A program made the translations under genes and the position numbers. A DNA stretch of 64,000 nucleotides. Origin: CAISIP01 sp043759735 (GTDB taxonomy: Bacteria; Pseudomonadota; Gammaproteobacteria; Burkholderiales; Burkholderiaceae_C). Below the pieces are notes generated by a model. The model was not told where the DNA came from, ran no database searches, and worked only from the letters and a program-made list of their open reading frames with translations. This document shows, piece by piece, positions 52,434-61,405 of the stretch (its first letter is position 1; every line of letters begins with the position of its first letter). The stretch is taken from contig JAYUQC010000070.1 of assembly GCA_043759735.1 (NCBI GenBank), positions 1-64,000 on the forward strand, given 5' to 3'.

Positions 52434-52892
52434 ATGAGCCTGGAACAGGAAGTGGAGCTGATCCGCGGGTTCCCCGTCTTCAGCAAGATCGCACCGGCCA
52501 AGCAAAAGCTGCTGTGCTTTAGCAGCGAGCGGTTGACCTACACCGCCGGGCAGGAGATTTTTCACATGGGTGACCCTGGTGATGCCTGCTATGTGGTGAT
52601 CGAGGGCAATATCGAAATCACGGTTGATCGTCCGGGTGGCAAGGGCACCTTGGTGCTCGGCACGGTCGGGCCGAAAGACATCTTGGGCGAGATTGCAATC
52701 TTTGGCCAGGTGCCGCGGACGGCCACCGCCACCGCCAAATCCCGGATCGAGGTATTGCGGATTTCGGCAGAACTATTTCGCAGCGTGATTCGCGAAAATC
52801 CTGACGCGGCGATCGAACTGATCCGTAGCCTGGCGAAACGTCTGGCCAACACCACGGCGGTGTTGTCACGCGAGACCGGCCCCTCCGATTAG
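52434..52892 (+). CDS. Stand-alone cyclic-nucleotide-binding domain protein
   Basis: The 152-residue protein consists almost only of a CRP-type binding barrel, from LIRGFPVFSKIAPAKQKLL to the helix after IELIRSLAKRLANTTA. The phosphate-binding cassette is ILGEIAIFGQVPRTATATA, with the Glu and Arg that bind the ribose and phosphate of cAMP both present. There is no DNA-binding domain. GGAGAAA precedes the ATG, 10 bases after the atypical ABC gene. A cyclase gene converges 10 bases beyond, so cAMP is the natural ligand guess. Confidence 0.92.
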   Translation: MSLEQEVELIRGFPVFSKIAPAKQKLLCFSSERLTYTAGQEIFHMGDPGDACYVVIEGNIEITVDRPGGKGTLVLGTVGPKDILGEIAIFGQVPRTATATAKSRIEVLRISAELFRSVIRENPDAAIELIRSLAKRLANTTAVLSRETGPSD

Positions 52893-52902
52893 GCGGCGCC
52901 AG

Positions 52903-54222
52903 TCATGCCATAGCGAGAACGTAGCTTTGCGTCGGCGCGGCGAAGCCCTTGAGTTGCAGTGCGTTACCGGCATCGAGGCGGCCGGTGGCCACATTCTTGC
53001 CGAGCAATGCGACCGTACGCTCGTCCACCAACACCTCGCCGTGGGCAGCTTCCGCGCACAAGCGCGAGGCCAGGTTGACGGGTGAACCCACCGCGGTGTA
53101 TTCGAGCCGGGACGCGCCCCCGATCACACCGACCGTCGCGAAGCCGCTGGCCACCCCCACCCCCACTCCCAGTTGCATTTCCTGGTTGGACCATTGGCGG
53201 GTCAGCGTTATCCCGACTTCCCTGATCTGGCTGGCCAATTGGATCGCCCGCTGTGCATGGTCGGGAAATTCAATCGGCGCACCGACCAGGATCAATACAC
53301 CGTCGCCCGCCTGGTCCTTGATGGTGCCACCACATGCTGCTGCGGCAATGCCGACCGCGTCATAGTATTGGCGCAATATGTCGATCACGCGCCGTGACGA
53401 CGTCGCCGCCGAAAACGCAGTGAAGCCACGCAGATCGCAACATACGACCGACAACTCCAGCGTCTTTTCGTCGGTTGCGCTCTTGAGACCCCGCCGCGTC
53501 ACCAATTGCGCCACCTGTGGCGCCAGGAAGCGTGACAGGAACTGTGCACGTTGTCCCTGGGTCACGTGGTATTGAACAGAGCCGATCAGCAGTACCAGCA
53601 GGCCGACCGTCGTGGCCAATGGCGCTGCATTGGGTGGCAGGACGATGCCGGCGGCCATGATCGGCGCGCCGATGGCAAACCCCACGAGTCGGCGAACCTC
53701 GGCCCGGTCTGGTCGCCGGAACAGCGTGAAAAGCGAGCCCGCGGTCCCGATCAGGATCGACAACGCCAACGGCGTGAAGAATATCCAGAAAGTCCAATGG
53801 ATGCGCTCGCCTGGGTCCAATACCAGATTGCCGAAGTGCTCGGCGCGCCATGCGGGAAATACGATCGCAGCCGCACCGTAAGCCAGCGCAAGACCCTGCG
53901 CGATCCGCAGCAGCCGATCCGGACCCTGTGTATTGAGGTTTTCCGCGGGTATGGTCTGGCGGACCCGCAGTACCCATTCGAACGCAAAAACCACTGCCAG
54001 AGCCTGCGGCAGTGCCAACACGCCCTCCCATCCAACGACGCCATGTTCCGCGCGCATCGGCAACACCCACAAGACATCGATGGCGATCGAGAGGCCGGTG
54101 AAGCACAGAAACACGCTCAATGCCGTGCTGGTCGGCGAGTGACGGTCGGCGAGGATGAATGCCAGTCCCATTCCCAATGCGAGTAAAGCGACGATGACGG
54201 GTGCGATAGTGGTGGCTTGCAC
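52903..54222 (-). CDS. Membrane-bound class III adenylate/guanylate cyclase
   Basis: The 439-residue protein has about six N-terminal hydrophobic helices (for example IVALLALGMGLAFILAD and TVGLLVLLIGSVQYHV) and a C-terminal class III cyclase domain. The metal Asp residues are in VCCDLRGFTAFS and KDQAGDGVLILVG, the latter preceded by the Lys of the purine site. The late motif is YTAVGSPVNLASRL with the transition-state Arg; the purine-site Asp expected before the P is Ser, which leaves the choice of ATP or GTP open. It converges on the cyclic-nucleotide-binding gene with a 10-base gap. Confidence 0.9.
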   Translation of the reverse strand: MQATTIAPVIVALLALGMGLAFILADRHSPTSTALSVFLCFTGLSIAIDVLWVLPMRAEHGVVGWEGVLALPQALAVVFAFEWVLRVRQTIPAENLNTQGPDRLLRIAQGLALAYGAAAIVFPAWRAEHFGNLVLDPGERIHWTFWIFFTPLALSILIGTAGSLFTLFRRPDRAEVRRLVGFAIGAPIMAAGIVLPPNAAPLATTVGLLVLLIGSVQYHVTQGQRAQFLSRFLAPQVAQLVTRRGLKSATDEKTLELSVVCCDLRGFTAFSAATSSRRVIDILRQYYDAVGIAAAACGGTIKDQAGDGVLILVGAPIEFPDHAQRAIQLASQIREVGITLTRQWSNQEMQLGVGVGVASGFATVGVIGGASRLEYTAVGSPVNLASRLCAEAAHGEVLVDERTVALLGKNVATGRLDAGNALQLKGFAAPTQSYVLAMA

Positions 54223-54522
54223 TGGATGGTTCTATGGCTGGAGATTCGGCGATAACCGCAACCGGCTCTGTACCGGCCCGTCATATTGACGCGGGTAGTT
54301 GCGCAATTGCGAGTCTATTCTCCCAGCAGTGAAAAAAAGGCCCCATCTTGCGATGAGGCCTTGAAGGGATCCCTGAACCTGTAGGTTTCGAAAGGACCCG
54401 AGGAGACAACCAGAAAATCTGATCCCGATACCGCCGCAGTATGTCAGGGTTTTCCCTTGTTTGCTAGGGGTGCCCGACAAATGTCGGGCGACCGCGCGAC
54501 AGTGTCGGAAACAAGCGACAAG
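54223..54522. other. 300-base intergenic region behind the phasin gene
   Basis: The region lies between the leftward cyclase start and the leftward phasin stop. It contains the phasin terminator (54332-54362). The bases from 54223 to 54331 should hold the cyclase promoter; no clear -35/-10 pair is visible to me. Confidence 0.6.
54332..54362 (-). terminator. Rho-independent terminator of the phasin gene
   Basis: AAGGCC (54337-54342) pairs with GGCCTT (54357-54362), then one mismatch and a further CATC/GATG pairing around the loop TTGC. On the minus strand it is followed by a run of seven T residues (complement of 54332-54338). It is 160 bases behind the phasin stop. Confidence 0.8.
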
Positions 54523-55065
54523 TTAGCGCTTCTTGCCGACCGTCTTGGATGCATTGACTGCCGAGGCTGCCACCGTGTTGAAATTGCTTTCGGCAACTTC
54601 AGTGGCTTGTTTGACCGCTTTTTGCACCGATTCCAGTGCGTTGTTGGCGGCGGCGACGGCACTCTTCATCATGGCGACAGCGGTTTCGCTGCCGGCCGGT
54701 GCGTTCTTGGCAGCGGAATCGACCAGACCCATGAATTTCTTCTGGTTGTCGGCAGCTTGATCTTCGAAGGCGCGGGTGAACTCGGAAGCTGAACCCGACG
54801 CGATGTCGTACAGATGGCGGTTGTAGGCAGCGGTTTTCTCAGCCAGGGGCTGCATCAGGCCAGATTGCAAAGCCAGCAGTTCCTGGGCGTCTTTGACGCT
54901 CAGGAAGGCCTTGGCTTGGTCGCCGGCCTCAGCCAGGGCGGCCTTGGAAGCAGTCAGGTTGAGTTCAACGATTTTTTCAACGCCTTCGAATGCTTTGCTG
55001 GTCAGGCCGACCAGAGTTTCGATATTGGCTTTGTGGGAGGCCATGACTTGTTCAACGGTCAACAT
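54523..55065 (-). CDS. Phasin (polyhydroxyalkanoate granule protein)
   Basis: Phasins coat intracellular PHA granules and control their size. The 180-residue protein starts MLTVEQVMASHKANIETLV, runs through NLTASKAALAEAGDQAKAF and YDIASGSASEFTRAFEDQ, and ends in an Ala/Lys-rich tail (NASKTVGKKR). It is all-helical and without signal peptide, like PhaP of Cupriavidus and relatives. AGGAG precedes the ATG. A promoter with TATAAT and two PhaR-like repeats lie upstream, and a strong terminator follows. This implies that the organism stores PHA, although no synthase gene is in the window. Confidence 0.95.
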   Translation of the reverse strand: MLTVEQVMASHKANIETLVGLTSKAFEGVEKIVELNLTASKAALAEAGDQAKAFLSVKDAQELLALQSGLMQPLAEKTAAYNRHLYDIASGSASEFTRAFEDQAADNQKKFMGLVDSAAKNAPAGSETAVAMMKSAVAAANNALESVQKAVKQATEVAESNFNTVAASAVNASKTVGKKR

Positions 55066-55135
55066 AATAATTACTCCTGCGTCAATGAATTAGGAAAGCT
55101 GTATCTGCTCTGTCATCCTGCATCCCAGGTCTATG

Positions 55136-55208
55136 TTGCAGTGCAGCATGTTTCAAATTATAGGGTTATCCCGAATCGCGGCAAGCGATTTGTATTGCGG
55201 TGCAGCAT
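55136..55208 (-). promoter_or_regulatory. Phasin promoter flanked by two PhaR-like repeats
   Basis: On the minus strand TTGCCG (55184-55179), a 16-base spacer and a perfect TATAAT (55162-55157) form a promoter. Two 14-base direct repeats, TTGCAGTGCAGCAT at 55136-55149 and TTGCGGTGCAGCAT at 55195-55208 on the plus strand, differ at one base and lie just downstream of the predicted start and just upstream of the -35. TGC-rich repeats at phaP promoters bind the PHA-responsive repressor PhaR in related bacteria; the role here is inferred. Confidence 0.65.
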
Positions 55209-55333
55209 TTTAGAGATTGGGAACTAGGAGTCTGTCGGTCCCCCAGCGAATTGGCCGCGGCCTGGGGCGTGAATGCCGGACCTTCCCGTACACTGCGAAA
55301 AGTCGGCGTGGACGCCGGGGAATTAGCGCTGCC

Positions 55334-56569
55334 ATGATCATTTCCAGCCTTCTTGATACGGATCTGTACAAATTCACCATGATGCAGGCTGTGCTGCATC
55401 AGTTTCCCGGTGCCCAGGTCGAGTACCGGTTCAAGTGCCGCAATGCGCAAGCCCAGGCAGCGCCGGATGCTCCCGCCTTTGACCTCGCCCCTTTTGCCGA
55501 CGAGATCCGCGAGGAAATACGGCTGTTGTGCACCTTGCATTTCCGCGAGCCGGAACTGGCCTACCTGCGTTCGATGCGCTTTATTAAAAGCGACTTCATC
55601 GATTTCCTGGGGCTGTTCTCGCTCAACGAAAAATACATCACGGTCAGCAGCCTGCCGTCCGGTGAAATCGACATCACGATTCGAGGCCCCTGGCTGCATA
55701 CGATTTTGTTCGAGATACCGGTGTTGGCGATCGTCAACGAGGTCTATTTCCGCAATACGCGCGCGTTGCCGGACCTGGTGGAGGCGCGCCGGCGCCTGGA
55801 CGCGAAGATCGAGCAACTGCGGGCCCCGGAACTGTCCGATCTGAAAATCGCGGACTATGGAACCCGACGGCGTTTCAGCAAGGCCTGGCAGGAGGAGGTG
55901 CTGCGGGTGCTGGCCGGGCGACTCGGTACGCACCAGCGGCAGGGAAGTCCGGTCGGTGTGGTTGGCCAATTCGCCGGCACCAGCAATGTGCTGTTCGCGA
56001 TGAAGCTGGGCCTCACGCCGCTGGGGACGATGGCGCATGAGTATCTGCAGGCCTGCCAGGCACTGGGCCCGCGCCTGCGCGACAGCCAGATCTACGGTTT
56101 CGAAACCTGGGCCAAGGAATACCGCGGCGATCTGGGCATCGCGCTGAGCGACGTGTACGGGCTCGACGCGTTCCTGCGCGACTTCGACATGTATTTCTGC
56201 AAGCTGTTCGACGGTGCGCGCCATGACAGCGGCGACCCGTTCACTTGGGGCGAGCGGATGCTGGCGCACTATGCGCGCAACCGGGTCGACCCTCGCACCA
56301 AGACGCTTATCTTCAGCGACAGCCTGACGGTTCCGCGCACGATCGAGCTGTACCAGCAATTTCGCGGGCGTTGCCAGCTGGCTTTCGGCATCGGCACCAA
56401 CCTGACCAATGATCTGGGCTATGAACCGCTGCAGATCGTCATCAAGATGGTGCGCTGCAATGGCCAGCCGGTGGCCAAGCTGTCGGATACTCCCTCCAAG
56501 AACATGTGCGACGACGAACGCTACCTGGCATACCTGCGCCAGGTGTTCGACATTCCGCAGTTGCCGTAG
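55334..56569 (+). CDS. pncB: Nicotinate phosphoribosyltransferase
   Basis: PncB makes nicotinate mononucleotide from nicotinate and PRPP with ATP hydrolysis, in the NAD salvage pathway. The 411-residue protein has the start LLDTDLYKFTMMQAVLHQ, FGTRRRFS-like GTRRRFSKAWQEEVL, and the C-terminal phosphate site region FGIGTNLTNDLGY. RHDSGDPFTWGERM carries the His whose phosphorylation is coupled to catalysis in the family, or its near neighbourhood. The start at 55334 fits the family; the open frame begins earlier at 55217. Confidence 0.97.
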   Translation: MIISSLLDTDLYKFTMMQAVLHQFPGAQVEYRFKCRNAQAQAAPDAPAFDLAPFADEIREEIRLLCTLHFREPELAYLRSMRFIKSDFIDFLGLFSLNEKYITVSSLPSGEIDITIRGPWLHTILFEIPVLAIVNEVYFRNTRALPDLVEARRRLDAKIEQLRAPELSDLKIADYGTRRRFSKAWQEEVLRVLAGRLGTHQRQGSPVGVVGQFAGTSNVLFAMKLGLTPLGTMAHEYLQACQALGPRLRDSQIYGFETWAKEYRGDLGIALSDVYGLDAFLRDFDMYFCKLFDGARHDSGDPFTWGERMLAHYARNRVDPRTKTLIFSDSLTVPRTIELYQQFRGRCQLAFGIGTNLTNDLGYEPLQIVIKMVRCNGQPVAKLSDTPSKNMCDDERYLAYLRQVFDIPQLP

Positions 56570-56659
56570 TGGCATGCGCCTGCCGGCATCCACGTTTCGG
56601 CTGTTTGCACAGCGACAGCGCATGCCGCGAACCTTGACGATCGACCCACACCCACACCC

Positions 56660-57646
56660 ATGTCCAGACCAGCCATTGCGATTGCCCGTGCGATTTTCCC
56701 CGAGGTGATCGAGCGCTTGCGGGGTCATTTCGATGTGGTGGCAAATCAGCAGGACCAGCTGATGTCGCCCGGCGAACTGGCCGCTTTTGCCGATGCACGC
56801 GCCGGCCTGTTGTGCACCGGCAGCGAACGCGTCGATGCAGCGTTGCTGGCGGCCTGTCCGGACCTGAAGATCTGCGCCAACATGGCCGTGGGCTATAACA
56901 ACTTCGATCTGGACGCGATGACGACCGCCGGTGTTCTGGCGACCAACACACCGGATGTGCTGACCGAAACCACCGCAGATTTCGGCTTTACGCTGCTGAT
57001 GGCGGCGGCCCGGCGTGTCTGTGAAAGCGAGCATTTTCTGCGCGCCGGAAAATGGGATCGGTGGCGCTACGACATGTTCGCAGGCCACGACATCCATGGC
57101 GCGACCCTGGGCATCATCGGCATGGGCCGCATCGGGCAGGGCATTGCGCGCCGCGGTGCGCTGGGTTTTGGCATGCAGGTGATCTACCACAACCGCAGTC
57201 GGCTGGACCCGGCGGTCGAAGCGGCCTGCAAGGCCCGTTACGTCGGCAAGCAGGAGTTGCTGCAAACCGCCGACCATGTGGTGCTGGTGGTTCCGTATTC
57301 GGCCGCCGCGCACCACACCATCGGCGTGGCGGAACTGGCCAGCATGAAGCCCACCGCGGTGCTGGTCAACATTGCACGCGGCGGCATCGTCGACGATGCC
57401 GCGCTTGCCGATGCCCTGCGCGATGGGCGCATTGCCGCAGCCGGGCTGGATGTGTTCGAGGGCGAACCACAAATGCATCCGGCACTGCTGCAGTTGCCCA
57501 ATGTCGTGCTGACCCCGCACATTGCCAGCGCGAGTGTGCCGACCCGGCTCGCGATGGCCAACCTGGCCGCCGACAACCTGATTGATTTTTTGGTCATGGG
57601 CCGGGCGCGCACGGCACTCAACGCGCCGGCGTTGGGCTTGCGTTGA
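56660..57646 (+). CDS. 2-hydroxyacid dehydrogenase (glyoxylate/hydroxypyruvate reductase type)
   Basis: The 328-residue enzyme has the Rossmann signature LGIIGMGRIGQGIARRG, the catalytic Arg in VNIARGGIVDDAALADAL, Glu in DVFEGEPQMHPALL and His in LTPHIASASV. The NMAVGYNNFDLDA and TTADFGFTLLMAAARR segments are typical of GhrB-like enzymes, which reduce glyoxylate and hydroxypyruvate with NADPH. The substrate is a family-based estimate. It lies 90 bases after pncB on the same strand and 93 bases before rmuC. Confidence 0.93.
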   Translation: MSRPAIAIARAIFPEVIERLRGHFDVVANQQDQLMSPGELAAFADARAGLLCTGSERVDAALLAACPDLKICANMAVGYNNFDLDAMTTAGVLATNTPDVLTETTADFGFTLLMAAARRVCESEHFLRAGKWDRWRYDMFAGHDIHGATLGIIGMGRIGQGIARRGALGFGMQVIYHNRSRLDPAVEAACKARYVGKQELLQTADHVVLVVPYSAAAHHTIGVAELASMKPTAVLVNIARGGIVDDAALADALRDGRIAAAGLDVFEGEPQMHPALLQLPNVVLTPHIASASVPTRLAMANLAADNLIDFLVMGRARTALNAPALGLR

Positions 57647-57739
57647 TGGCGCAGCGGATGCGCCGTCGCGCCACGGACTGCGCGCCAGCCCGATCGCGGC
57701 TGATTTCGAAGGCAGCGCAAGGCCGGGGACGTTAGTCCG

Positions 57740-59149
57740 ATGCATGCCATCGCGTCGCTGCAGATCCAGCCGTGGTGGATGTTGCTCGCCTTTGGCTTGA
57801 ACCTGCTGTTGCTGCTGTGGTTGCTGTTGCGTTCCGGTTCACGGGAGTTGCGTGAATCGACCATGCGCGCGCATGTCCAGTTGCTGGAAGCGGTACACGC
57901 CACATCGGCACGACTGGACCATCTCGAACGCTCGCTCGGACAGCAACTGGCCGAATCCTCGCGCGAGGCGCGTCAGGAGCTGTCGCAGACGATCGCCTTG
58001 TTCCAACAGACCCTGCTGGCACAAGGCGCGCAGGCCACCCGGACGCAGAATGCCCAGATCGACGCCTTCGGCCAGCAGTTGGCGCAACTGCAAATGACCG
58101 TGTCCGAAACGTTGACCACGCAATTGCACCAGCAAAGCGAGAGCAATGCGCGGCGCATGGGTGAAGTACGCCAGACGCTGGAGGTCCAACTGGCGCAACT
58201 ACAGAGCAGCAACGCAGCGCGGCTGGACGAAATGCGCGCCACGGTGGACGAAAAGCTGCAGGCAACACTGCATGCCCGGTTGGGCGAGAGCTTCAAGCAG
58301 GTCGCGGACCGGCTCGAGCAGGTGCACAAGGGTCTGGGCGAGATGCAGACGCTGGCGCAGGGCGTCGGTGATTTGAAGCATCTGCTGACCAACGTGAAGA
58401 CGCGTGGCATCTTTGGCGAAGCCCAGCTCGGCGCGTTGCTGGAGCAGGTGTTCGTGCCCGACCAGTACGCTGCGCAGATTGCCACCCGACCCGGCAGCAA
58501 GGCGGTGGTGGATTTCGCGATCCGGCTGCCCGGCCGGGGTGCGGACGACCAGCCGCTGTGGCTGCCCATCGATGCCAAATTTCCGAACGAGGACTATGAA
58601 CGCCTGCTCGATGCGCAAGGGCGTGCCGACGCGGTTGCAGCCGAACAGGCCGGCAAGGCGCTCGACGCACGCATCCGCCTGGAGGCACGGTCGATAGCGG
58701 ACAAATACCTCGAGCCCCCGTACACCACGGACTTTGCAATCCTGTTCCTGCCCACCGAGGGCCTGTATGCCGAGGTGTTGCGTCGCCCCGGCCTGATGGA
58801 GGCGCTGCAGCGCGAGTATCGGGTGACGCTGGCCGGCCCGACCACCTTGCTGGCCATGCTGGGCGCGTTGCAGATGGGTTTTCGGACCCTCGCGCTGGAG
58901 CAACGCGCCAGCGAGGTCTGGCGCGTACTGGGTGCGGTGAAAACCGAGTTCGGCAAGTTCGGCGATGTGTTGGCCCGGGTCAAAAGCCAGACCGAGACCG
59001 TGCTCAAGACCATCGATTCGGCGCAGACGCGCAGCCGCGCGATGGACCGTGCGCTGCGCCAGGTCGAGTCGCTGCCAGACCAGCAGGCTCGCGCGCTGGT
59101 GCCGGAGCAGTTGCCACCGAACTCCGATACCGACGATGAAATCCGCTGA
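57740..59149 (+). CDS. rmuC: DNA recombination protein RmuC
   Basis: RmuC limits recombination between short inverted repeats; its C-terminal domain is nuclease-like. The 469-residue protein has an N-terminal membrane helix (MLLAFGLNLLLLLWLLL), a long Gln-rich coiled coil (about 45-200) and the RmuC domain with VKTRGIFGEAQLGALLEQ, LPIDAKFPNEDYERLL and FLPTEGLYAEVLRRPG. The next gene, an MFS transporter, overlaps its end by 14 bases. Confidence 0.95.
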   Translation: MHAIASLQIQPWWMLLAFGLNLLLLLWLLLRSGSRELRESTMRAHVQLLEAVHATSARLDHLERSLGQQLAESSREARQELSQTIALFQQTLLAQGAQATRTQNAQIDAFGQQLAQLQMTVSETLTTQLHQQSESNARRMGEVRQTLEVQLAQLQSSNAARLDEMRATVDEKLQATLHARLGESFKQVADRLEQVHKGLGEMQTLAQGVGDLKHLLTNVKTRGIFGEAQLGALLEQVFVPDQYAAQIATRPGSKAVVDFAIRLPGRGADDQPLWLPIDAKFPNEDYERLLDAQGRADAVAAEQAGKALDARIRLEARSIADKYLEPPYTTDFAILFLPTEGLYAEVLRRPGLMEALQREYRVTLAGPTTLLAMLGALQMGFRTLALEQRASEVWRVLGAVKTEFGKFGDVLARVKSQTETVLKTIDSAQTRSRAMDRALRQVESLPDQQARALVPEQLPPNSDTDDEIR

Positions 59150-60353
59150 GCTGGCACGGTTGATCTGCGCCCACATCTGCCTGCATGCGTGCATGGCGGG
59201 AACGCGCATGGCCGCGCCGCTGCTGGCACTGCGCGACGGGCATAGCGCGATGAATGTCGGCGTGTTGCTGGCGCTGTTCGCGCTGGCGCCGGTGTTCCTG
59301 GCCCTGCCAGCCGGCCGGTTTGCCGATCAACATGGGCTCAAGCGGCCGATGGGCATCTGCGTTGCAGTGGCTGTCCTGGGAGCGGGTACAGCCGTGCTGT
59401 TTCCGGTTTTTCCGGTGCTGTGCTTCAGTGCCTTGATGACGGGTGGCGCGACCGGCGCAGCCTCGATTGCATTGCAGCGCCATGTCGGGCGCGCTGCCGC
59501 CGGGCCGACCGAGCTCAAGCGGGTGTTCAGCTGGCTCGCCATCGGGCCTGCTGCATCGAATTTCGTCGGCCCGCTGAGCGCCGGGTTGATGATCGACTAC
59601 GCCGGATCGAGTGCGGGCGACACCGCAGGTTTTCGCTGGGCATTCCTGTCGATGGCGGCACTGCCGGTAGCGACCTGGTTCTGGATCCGGTCGGTGCGCG
59701 ACCTGGAGCCGGTCGCGCGGGTTGTCGGCGCGCCCAACACCCGCGCCTGGGATCTGTTGCGCGAACCGATGATGCGCCGGCTGATGCTGGTCAACTGGTT
59801 CCTGGCGTCTTGTTGGGACGTGCACCTGTTCGTGGTGCCGGTGATCGGCCATGAGCGCGGCTTCAATGCGTCGGTGATCGGTGGCATCCTGGGTGGGTTT
59901 GCCATCGCGGCGGCACTGGTGCGCGTTGTGATGCCGCTATTTGCCGCCCGACTGCGCGAGCATGTCGTGATCGCCAGCGCGATGCTGATCACCGCGGCGG
60001 TATTCGGCGTCTACCCATTCATGGACAGCGCGATGGCCATGGGCGCCTGCTCCGTATTGCTCGGTCTGGCGTTGGGTTCGGTACAACCGATGGTCATGAG
60101 TACCCTGCATCAAATCACACCCGATACCCGCCACGGCGAGGCCCTGGGCCTTCGCCTGATGGCGATCAATGCGTCGAGCGTTGCGATGCCGATTTTTTTC
60201 GGCAGCCTGGGTGCCGTGATTGGCGTGTCCGCGCTGTTCTGGACTGTGGGGCTGGTGGTTGGGCTTGGCTCACGACTCGCCTTCGGACTTGCGGTGCAGG
60301 GGGCTGGCGCGCAGCAGCGTGCCGGCGCAACTACAGACCGTAAAAAGCCTTGA
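59136..60353 (+). CDS. MFS transporter
   Basis: The 405-residue membrane protein has about twelve hydrophobic helices, for example VGVLLALFALAPVFLALPAG and VIGGILGGFAIAAALVRVV. The loop after helix 2 reads PAGRFADQHGLKRP, the MFS-type G-x3-D-x2-G-[RK]-x-R variant. Substrate is unknown. The start MKSAELARLICAHI at 59136 overlaps rmuC by 14 bases, suggesting coupling. Its 3' end overlaps the convergent LOG-family gene by 23 bases. Confidence 0.9.
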   Translation: MKSAELARLICAHICLHACMAGTRMAAPLLALRDGHSAMNVGVLLALFALAPVFLALPAGRFADQHGLKRPMGICVAVAVLGAGTAVLFPVFPVLCFSALMTGGATGAASIALQRHVGRAAAGPTELKRVFSWLAIGPAASNFVGPLSAGLMIDYAGSSAGDTAGFRWAFLSMAALPVATWFWIRSVRDLEPVARVVGAPNTRAWDLLREPMMRRLMLVNWFLASCWDVHLFVVPVIGHERGFNASVIGGILGGFAIAAALVRVVMPLFAARLREHVVIASAMLITAAVFGVYPFMDSAMAMGACSVLLGLALGSVQPMVMSTLHQITPDTRHGEALGLRLMAINASSVAMPIFFGSLGAVIGVSALFWTVGLVVGLGSRLAFGLAVQGAGAQQRAGATTDRKKP

Positions 60354-61194
60354 TGTATTGCCACGCCTCTTCGGGCGTGTCGACATAGGCGAACAGGTCC
60401 AGGTCCTGGGGCGATATCGCGCCGGCTTCGATCAGTACATCGAAGTTGACCAGGCGTTTCCAGTAATCGGAGCCGAACAGCACGATCGGCACCGGCTTGG
60501 CCTTGCCGGTTTGCACCAGCGTGATCACCTCGAACAGTTCGTCCAGGGTGCCAAAACCTCCCGGAAACGCCGCCAGCGCCTTGGCACGCATCATGAAATG
60601 CATCTTGCGCAGCGCGAAATAGTGGAACTTGAAGCTCAACGACGGCGTGACATACGGGTTCGCATGTTGCTCGTGCGGCAGCGCGATATTGAGCCCGACA
60701 GTGGCCGCTCCCAGTTCGTGCGCACCCCGGTTGGCCGCCTCCATGATGCCCGGCCCGCCGCCGGTGGCAATGTAGAGCCGTTCCGACGCCGACCTGTCGG
60801 CGCTGTATTGCGCCACCAGGCGGGCGAACAGCCGGGCCTGGTCGTAGTAGCGTGCATTGCGCACGCCGCGCTCGGCCAGTGCCACTGCTTGCGGGTCACC
60901 GCTGATGCGGGCCGCCTGCAGCGCGGTGTCTGCGTCCTCGGGCGCCGGGAAACGGGCACTGCCGAATACGACGACGGTGTTTTCGATGCCGGCCGCGACC
61001 TGGTCCACATCGGGTTTGAGCAACTCGAGCTGGAAGCGGATTCCGCGGGTTTCCCGGCGCAGCATGAACTCGGGGTCGGCAAACGCGAGCCGGTAGGCAT
61101 CGGCGTGCAGCGGGTTACCTTGAACCGCATGACTTTGCAATTCGGCCCAGGCGTCGGCCAGGCGGCGTTCGGTCAGATGTTGGGTTTGTTCCAT
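60331..61194 (-). CDS. LOG family protein (TIGR00730, nucleoside 5'-monophosphate phosphoribohydrolase-like)
   Basis: The 287-residue protein has the lysine-decarboxylase-like Rossmann fold of the LOG family. The motif ATGGGPGIMEAANRGAHE and the PGGFGTLDELFEVIT motif (PGGxGTxxE) are both intact. The family hydrolyses nucleoside monophosphates to the base and ribose 5-phosphate; older annotations as lysine decarboxylase are not supported. This member has a longer N-terminal part of about 70 residues. The end overlaps the MFS gene on the other strand. Confidence 0.92.
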   Translation of the reverse strand: MEQTQHLTERRLADAWAELQSHAVQGNPLHADAYRLAFADPEFMLRRETRGIRFQLELLKPDVDQVAAGIENTVVVFGSARFPAPEDADTALQAARISGDPQAVALAERGVRNARYYDQARLFARLVAQYSADRSASERLYIATGGGPGIMEAANRGAHELGAATVGLNIALPHEQHANPYVTPSLSFKFHYFALRKMHFMMRAKALAAFPGGFGTLDELFEVITLVQTGKAKPVPIVLFGSDYWKRLVNFDVLIEAGAISPQDLDLFAYVDTPEEAWQYIKAFYGL

Positions 61195-61405
61195 GGACCC
61201 GATTGTGGGGGAATTCCGCGCTGCAGCCAGGTCGTGATGGTTGGGGCCTGCCAGCCCTCATGGCTGGCGATGCTGATTCAACCGGCTGCAGCCGGCATAC
61301 GACTGACGTGGATCAACCGTAGCTGCGGTGGCGGCAACAAAACCATCGCGTGGCGGCGCAGTTCGCTATAGCATCGGCAGACAACCAATCCATGGGAGGA
61401 TCGCC

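Noticed and set aside
55166..57745. An 859-codon open frame on the minus strand opposite pncB and the 2-hydroxyacid dehydrogenase
   Set aside because: It spans two well-identified genes on the other strand and shows no domain; it is a by-product of high G+C in third codon positions.
58965..59135. N-terminal extension of the MFS transporter into rmuC
   Set aside because: The added sequence is Arg/Ser/Cys-rich out-of-frame rmuC; the membrane protein starts naturally at 59136.
60220..61371. Open frame on the plus strand covering the LOG-family gene
   Set aside because: The minus-strand gene carries both conserved LOG motifs; the plus frame has none.
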